64,000 bases of DNA, taken from positions 1-64,000 of the forward strand of contig JAOVVO010000237.1 in assembly GCA_028564675.1 (NCBI GenBank), read 5' to 3'. Positions 60,201-64,000 of the stretch are shown one piece after another. Position 1 is the stretch's first letter. Every line of letters starts with the position of its first letter. The position numbers were made by a program, and so were the translations under genes. The notes beneath the pieces were generated by a model that was not told the origin of the DNA, ran no database searches, and saw only the letters and a program-made list of their open reading frames with translations. Source of the stretch: Onchocerca lupi (taxonomy: Eukaryota > Nematoda > Chromadorea > Rhabditida > Onchocercidae).

Positions 60201-63200
60201 CGTTCTTTTCTTTTTTTTTTTTTCTGCTGAAGATTCTATTTTTTTAAAATGATAATAATTTAATAACTTAGTGAATATTATCAGTCATATTTATTCTAAT
60301 TATTGTTACCATTTTTATTTTGCTAAAATTTTTTTGCAGAATTTTAGCAAAATAAAAATAGTAACAATAATTAAAATAAATGTGGCTATTAATGAATGAC
60401 TATAAATTGAGTATTCAATAAATGATTATAAATTGAATTTAGATTTATCCCTTAATTCGTTTAATCTAACAATGATACTATAGTCTTAATATAAATAAAC
60501 CATTTCAGATATATCACAATGTAACTTCTATCAATAATAATATAGTAATTAATGTGATAGTGATAATAATATAAAAATCATTTTATTAATATGTAACCAG
60601 AATAAAAGCTAATTGATCGATTCACACTTTAATTAAAAAGTGTTTGTTTGCTTTTCACTTACACGAAAAATGTGCAAAGAGTAAATTAATTAATTATTTA
60701 TTGTTTGTTTGCTTTTTTTTTTTTTTTTTTTTTTTTTGCTAAATTTCAATCAAACAAAATTCATTTGCTGATAATTCAATGAAGAATGTATGAAAGACAA
60801 ATGGATGAATGAATGAATTAATTATTTTGAAGGTCGATTAAGTTTGCTCAGTAGTGCGGCGAAGTACAAAGTAACGGTTGGTGAAATTCATCGACGACTT
60901 TCACCACCGGAATGTCTTAATGCATCCGTTTTGGGTGGAATTCTTCGGAGGTAATAAAAAAAAAAAAAAAAAAAATTCAAAGAATTAACTCATGATTTGC
61001 ATTTATTTTATTTTATCATATTTCCAAATAAAAATCCTTATTATTTTTTTTAAATTTTATTCTTTTTCCAATGTTTCTCTTCTCTCTCTTTTTCTTGTTA
61101 CTTTAAATATTTGGTACTCTTGATTAAATTATTTGAATATTTTGCAAAATATTTTCAATTTTAAAGATGATGAAATCAAAAAAAAAAAAAAAAAAACTGA
61201 CATTATTATGAAAAATTCAATAATCTTGCTATCGCTGATATCATATATCGATAATATTATGGTATTTTTTCTAATTTCAATCCCAATTTCTACTATCTTT
61301 TCTAGCTTTGATTCCAATTTAAATTTTGCTTTAACTTGTATTTAATAATTAACTTCACTTCTCACATATTTCAAAAAAAAGAAAAAAATAATAATAATAA
61401 TTTACCTATTTCAAAAGGGATTGCAAAAAAAGTGATGAAATAATTTGAAAAGATTGGAATATTTATTTTAGAGCAAAATCGAAAGATGGTGGTAAATCGT
61501 TACGTGATCAGTTAAAACGTGTCGGTTTACAGTTGCCAGCCGGAAGACGGAAAGCGACAAATGTTAATTCACTAACAGCACTTGTTGAATGTTAGTTAAT
61601 TTCAACAAAGATCTATTATTTTATAATATAAAAGCTTTACAACAGAAAACAGCTTACTATTTGTTTATAAAATTGAATAATAATATTTTAACCACATTTA
61701 TTAGAATTATTCAATCGTCCGGAGTTTAGAATTACTCGATTTTCTGGTGCTTATCCAAGCTTAATTTTATGTAGTCGTGTGTTATATGTTTGAAACGAAT
61801 TATGATACTTATCAACTAATTGATTAGAATATAAGCTTTATCATCTATCATGTCGGATTATAGTAATCTCGGCAAATTCTTAGCTGCTAGAACATAACTT
61901 TTATTTCATTTTAAATTAGCATAACGAAATCTGAAAGAAAAAAATTACAAAAATCATAGATAATATAAGAAATTAATTACTTAATCTTTCACTCAAAATT
62001 AAATTCACAGCATCAGGGTTTAGCTTTTCCTTTGGTAAGTCTTTTTGTTTTTTTTTTTTTGAAAGTATTATCGTTTTCCTTTTGGATAATCCACAAAAAA
62101 TGGGGAAATTTCAGCCTTGAATATTCACTTTTTGATTTGCGATTATATTAGTACAATGATCTCATATACAAAGTATAAAAAGTAATTTATTCTAGTTAAT
62201 CGCAAATTTAGTAATTCAGTAATTTTGATAATTTTAGTAATAAAACTGCAGTAATATTCTAAATAGTAAGTTTAAAAATCAAAATAAATATAATTATATA
62301 CATAATTTTAAGAATTACAAATAATAATTTTGATTTAACAAGCGTTTCTGATGTGCAAATCGATTGTCTGCCTTTGGTATAGGGGTGAAAGGTCAGCCGA
62401 ACAATCTAGTAGAATAGCTGGAGTACGTAATGAAGCTGTTATATTCGGTAAAGCGAATGATTGGAGGAATTGTGGGGCGAAACGTCTTCAACCTATTCTA
62501 GGACTTTCAATGAGTATGACGTCTTGCTTGCTTGAATGACTCGTTGACGTTGGACGTGTGTTTCACGTGGGATCATTTTTGATAAGCAGAACTGGCACGC
62601 TGACCAAATGTTGAATTAATTTTATGCAATTGAAAACGAAATTTATTGCTGAAATTTAAACTTAAAACAATAAATAGTGATATTTCTTTTTATTTTTAAT
62701 TAATTAAAATTGTTATCAAAAATTTTTGATCAAATATAATGAATAATGGTATTTATTTTATTTTTAAGTTAATTTTATACAATTATTGTTTAAAAACTTT
62801 TTGGATAAAATCTTATGAAGTTACAAGAAATGGATGATTTTTTTTTATTTTATTTTTTTTATTTTAACAATTGCAATTATTAGCAGAAATCTTTGATAAA
62901 ATACAAAAATAGTAATATTTCTAAATTTTTGAGCTAATTTTAAAAAAATTTCTGAGCAAAATTTTAAATGCTTACAATAAAATATTGAATTTTTCTTTAC
63001 TTTTAATGTTAATTTCATACAATTATTGATTTAAAATTTTTGGATAAAATTTTTAAAACTTCCAATAATTTGCATTTTCAACAATTTTTGTAGTTGAAGC
63101 AATGCATTTGGCAAAAGATTTCAATGCAGTATGCGAGAATGAATTTCCTGCTCGAACAATCGCTGAACATTTAACTCGAGTAAATTGTTCGATGGAACCA

Positions 63201-63359
63201 TTGGAAATGCAAAGACGAAAAAATATTCTCTTGGCCACAAAAGCAACATTAACTGAATTGAAAGAATTATTGAGCAATGATCGAAGTCCAATATGTTCAT
63301 CCAGGCCACAGCCCATTTTGGAGCCTATTGTACAAAGTCGATTAACACATTTTTCCATG
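53157..63359 (+). CDS. AP-2 family transcription factor (3' end outside window)
   Basis: Exons: 53157-53162 (open back to 53016), 55707-55847, 56849-56917, 57102-57338, 58138-58201, 60063-60185, 60833-60950, 61472-61590, 63094-63359, then continuing past the window (381 aa so far). AP-2 proteins bind GCCNNNGGC as dimers. Seen: transactivation-like region with [20 protein letters not shown]; 27 consecutive glutamines (57,219-57,299); then the conserved DNA-binding part [69 protein letters not shown]; and helix-span-helix dimerisation sequence [55 protein letters not shown]. Phases of all eight junctions agree. The first exon is the weak point: the earliest in-frame ATG is 53,157. C. elegans has four aptf genes; I cannot say which is orthologous. 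Confidence 0.88.
55978..56520 (+). mobile_element. Dispersed repeat family R1, copy B (AP-2 intron)
   Basis: Shares with copy C the left part (GTGAAAGTAATTT.., CTTTGTTATGACG.., AATATCAATAATATAATCGATA) and with copy A the right part (TTTGGAAAGTGCCACTTTTC, GAGCAAAGGATTGAATGAATGAATC, AATGTTAATTATAGC). This gives the fullest view of the element, about 540 bp. Confidence 0.68.
57219..57299. repeat. CAA/CAG trinucleotide repeat encoding 27 glutamines
   Basis: 27 in-frame glutamine codons, 23 CAA and 4 CAG (second, third, sixth and next-to-last), flanked by His codons (3 before, 2 after). It lies in exon 4 of the AP-2 gene. Confidence 0.95.
57570..57990 (+). mobile_element. Dispersed repeat family R1, copy C (AP-2 intron)
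   Basis: Shares GTGAAAGTAAATTTGCGAAA, GCTTTGTTATAACG, ATGAATATCGAAAATACAATCGATA, CGATCAGTGCAAAGGATT, ATGTTAATTATAACTTAAAAGTTG and GCTTGCTTATATCAAGATATTTCTA with copies B and D. Confidence 0.66.
58240..59910 (+). mobile_element. Decayed Helitron in AP-2 intron 5
   Basis: About 1.67 kb with the same left block and right end as the element at 41.7 kb. The right end has the hairpin CCACGC-TTC-GTGTGG (59,882-59,896), then GTCCAGATAG, a one-base change from the CTAG terminus. Inside is a Helitron replicase N-terminal domain (described separately). A ~50-bp direct repeat (TGACAAAGGAAAGAATAA.. TGGATATTCTC) occurs at 58,528-58,577 and 59,390-59,439, flanking that coding part. The Rep (HUH) and helicase domains are missing, so this copy is not autonomous. 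Confidence 0.78.
58856..59369 (+). pseudogene. Helitron replicase N-terminal domain, broken
   Basis: One frame from 58,856 reads [12 protein letters not shown], an in-frame TAA (58,892), then [18 protein letters not shown] and [20 protein letters not shown], ending at TAA 59,305. The continuation [19 protein letters not shown] and [11 protein letters not shown] is in a different frame (about 59,220-59,369). These are the familiar Helitron-like N-terminal motifs (cysteine pair plus GK.(K/R)LP, then F..TSFGA and IYH.AG.L.P). One premature stop and at least one frameshift mark it as a pseudogene. The catalytic Rep and helicase regions are absent. Confidence 0.82.
60060..60065 (+). promoter_or_regulatory. 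NAGNAG tandem splice acceptor (AP-2 exon 6)
   Basis: AAGCAG follows a T-rich tract. Splicing after either AG keeps the frame and adds or drops one alanine codon (G|CA GCA versus G|CA). Confidence 0.55.
60284..60386. repeat. Foldback (inverted repeat) in AP-2 intron 6
   Basis: Arms of about 47 nt (60,284-60,330 and 60,340-60,386) separated by 9 nt (TTTTTGCAG). The core ATTTTTATTTTGCTAAAATT matches its partner perfectly, with only a few differences further out. The loop contains a TTTTTGCAG acceptor-like sequence. Confidence 0.9.
62343..62613 (+). pseudogene. 28S rRNA fragment inserted in AP-2 intron 8
   Basis: About 270 bp matching part of the large-subunit rRNA (domain II side), in rRNA sense orientation. 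Recognisable blocks in the right order: TGCAAATCGATTGTC, GGTATAGGGG, ATCTAGTAG, ATAGCTGGAG, GGTAAAGCGAATGATT, GGGGCGAAACG, CTCAACCTATTCT-like, GACTCGTTGACGTTGGACG, TGTGTTTCACGTGGG and TAAGCAGAACTGGC. Compared with what I know of 28S, roughly 26 nt are missing between ATCTAGTAG and ATAGCTGG, and many substitutions are present. It is a pseudogene, not an rDNA unit. A 62-codon open frame across it is meaningless. Confidence 0.88.
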
Positions 63360-64000
63360 GTTTCTTTTTATTATTTTTTTTTTTCTAGATTTATTAGTTA
63401 ATATATTTGCTTCATTTTTTCTCCTTTACTTTTAATTATTGATTATTATCATTATGATTGTTTTATCATTTGTGATAGTTATCATAATTCAATCATTTGC
63501 ATGAGATAGAATAAATAGGCTTTCAATTACGGCTCTTCTCCTTTTCTCGAGAAGTGGAAAAAAAACGGAATAAGAGAAAAGATGTAAAAAAAAGAACTGG
63601 AAAAAATTAAGAAAGGAATTTCAAGGAAGATGGTATTTTACTTTTCAATATCGCAAATTACTTGTTTATTGAAATAATTTCATCCAAATTTCATTTTGAT
63701 CATCCATTTAATTATGAATTGATGGATTCATTTCATTTAAAATCGTAAACTTATTTCATTTATTTAAGAAAAATATTTTTCACTCAATTATTAATTTTCT
63801 TTTTGAAGATTTTGTTTGGTTCTAATTATTAATTTTATTCGATTTGTAATTATCTTACATGATACTAATATTCAAATTATTCGTTGCATTTATCTTAGCT
63901 AATTTAAGAGAATTTTTGCAAAAGTTTCACTTAAAAATAAAATTTTACTCGATCCAAGTAGTTTAATGCATTATTTGAATTAAATTATTTCATTCAATAT
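63360..64000. other. AP-2 intron running off the window
   Basis: Starts with the donor GTTTCT after the exon ending in THFSM. The next AP-2 segment (expected THGFG-like) is not present, so the gene continues beyond the right edge. AT-rich DNA only. Confidence 0.6.

Noticed and set aside
62351..62539. 62-codon open frame
   Set aside because: It lies entirely in the 28S rRNA fragment, so it is not protein coding.
63053..63358. Minus-strand open frames of 62-101 codons
   Set aside because: Antisense shadows of the AP-2 helix-span-helix exon.

Overview
This window comes from a nuclear genome of a nematode, most likely a clade III/spirurid (filaria-like) worm. It is very AT-rich and its genes are broken by many small introns with GT..TTTCAG borders. 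Nematode-type trans-splice acceptors sit just upstream of several start codons. An exact copy of the 22-nt nematode spliced leader SL1 is present in the DNA, and one gene encodes an MSP-domain protein. All exon models here were assembled by eye from splice sites, reading phase and family motifs.

Layout, left to right. At 0.9-2.2 kb are two tRNA-Asp(GTC) genes in opposite orientation. At 4.6-20.3 kb is a head-to-tail array of four TSPO/MBR (translocator protein, peripheral benzodiazepine receptor) paralogs, all on the plus strand with almost identical intron phases. At 21.7-26.2 kb is the survival motor neuron gene (smn-1), followed tail-to-tail by a SERF/MOAG-4 gene at 27.3-28.9 kb. At 28.9-36.4 kb are CA-rich satellites, a dispersed-repeat copy, the genomic SL1 sequence and a poorly resolved minus-strand gene. 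At 36.4-38.5 kb is ribosomal protein eL24, followed by a tail-anchored MSP-domain protein (39.2-40.5 kb). About 12.5 kb of gene-poor, repeat-bearing DNA follows. From 53.2 kb to beyond the right edge lies an AP-2 transcription factor gene.

The AP-2 introns have collected several foreign sequences: two copies of a dispersed repeat, a decayed Helitron with a recognisable Helitron N-terminal domain, a foldback element, and a fragment of 28S rRNA. A shorter Helitron relative lies at 41.7-42.5 kb.

Most notable: the expansion of TSPO to four tandem genes, one of which has lost the family's tryptophan signature; the genomic SL1 sequence with no splice donor after it; the 28S rRNA fragment in an AP-2 intron; and gene neighbourhoods (TSPO-smn, smn-SERF) that recall linkages known in C. 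elegans and human. I found no complete, clearly novel system. The least explained parts are the minus-strand exon chain at 31.9-33.3 kb and a few coding-like islands that fit no gene model.
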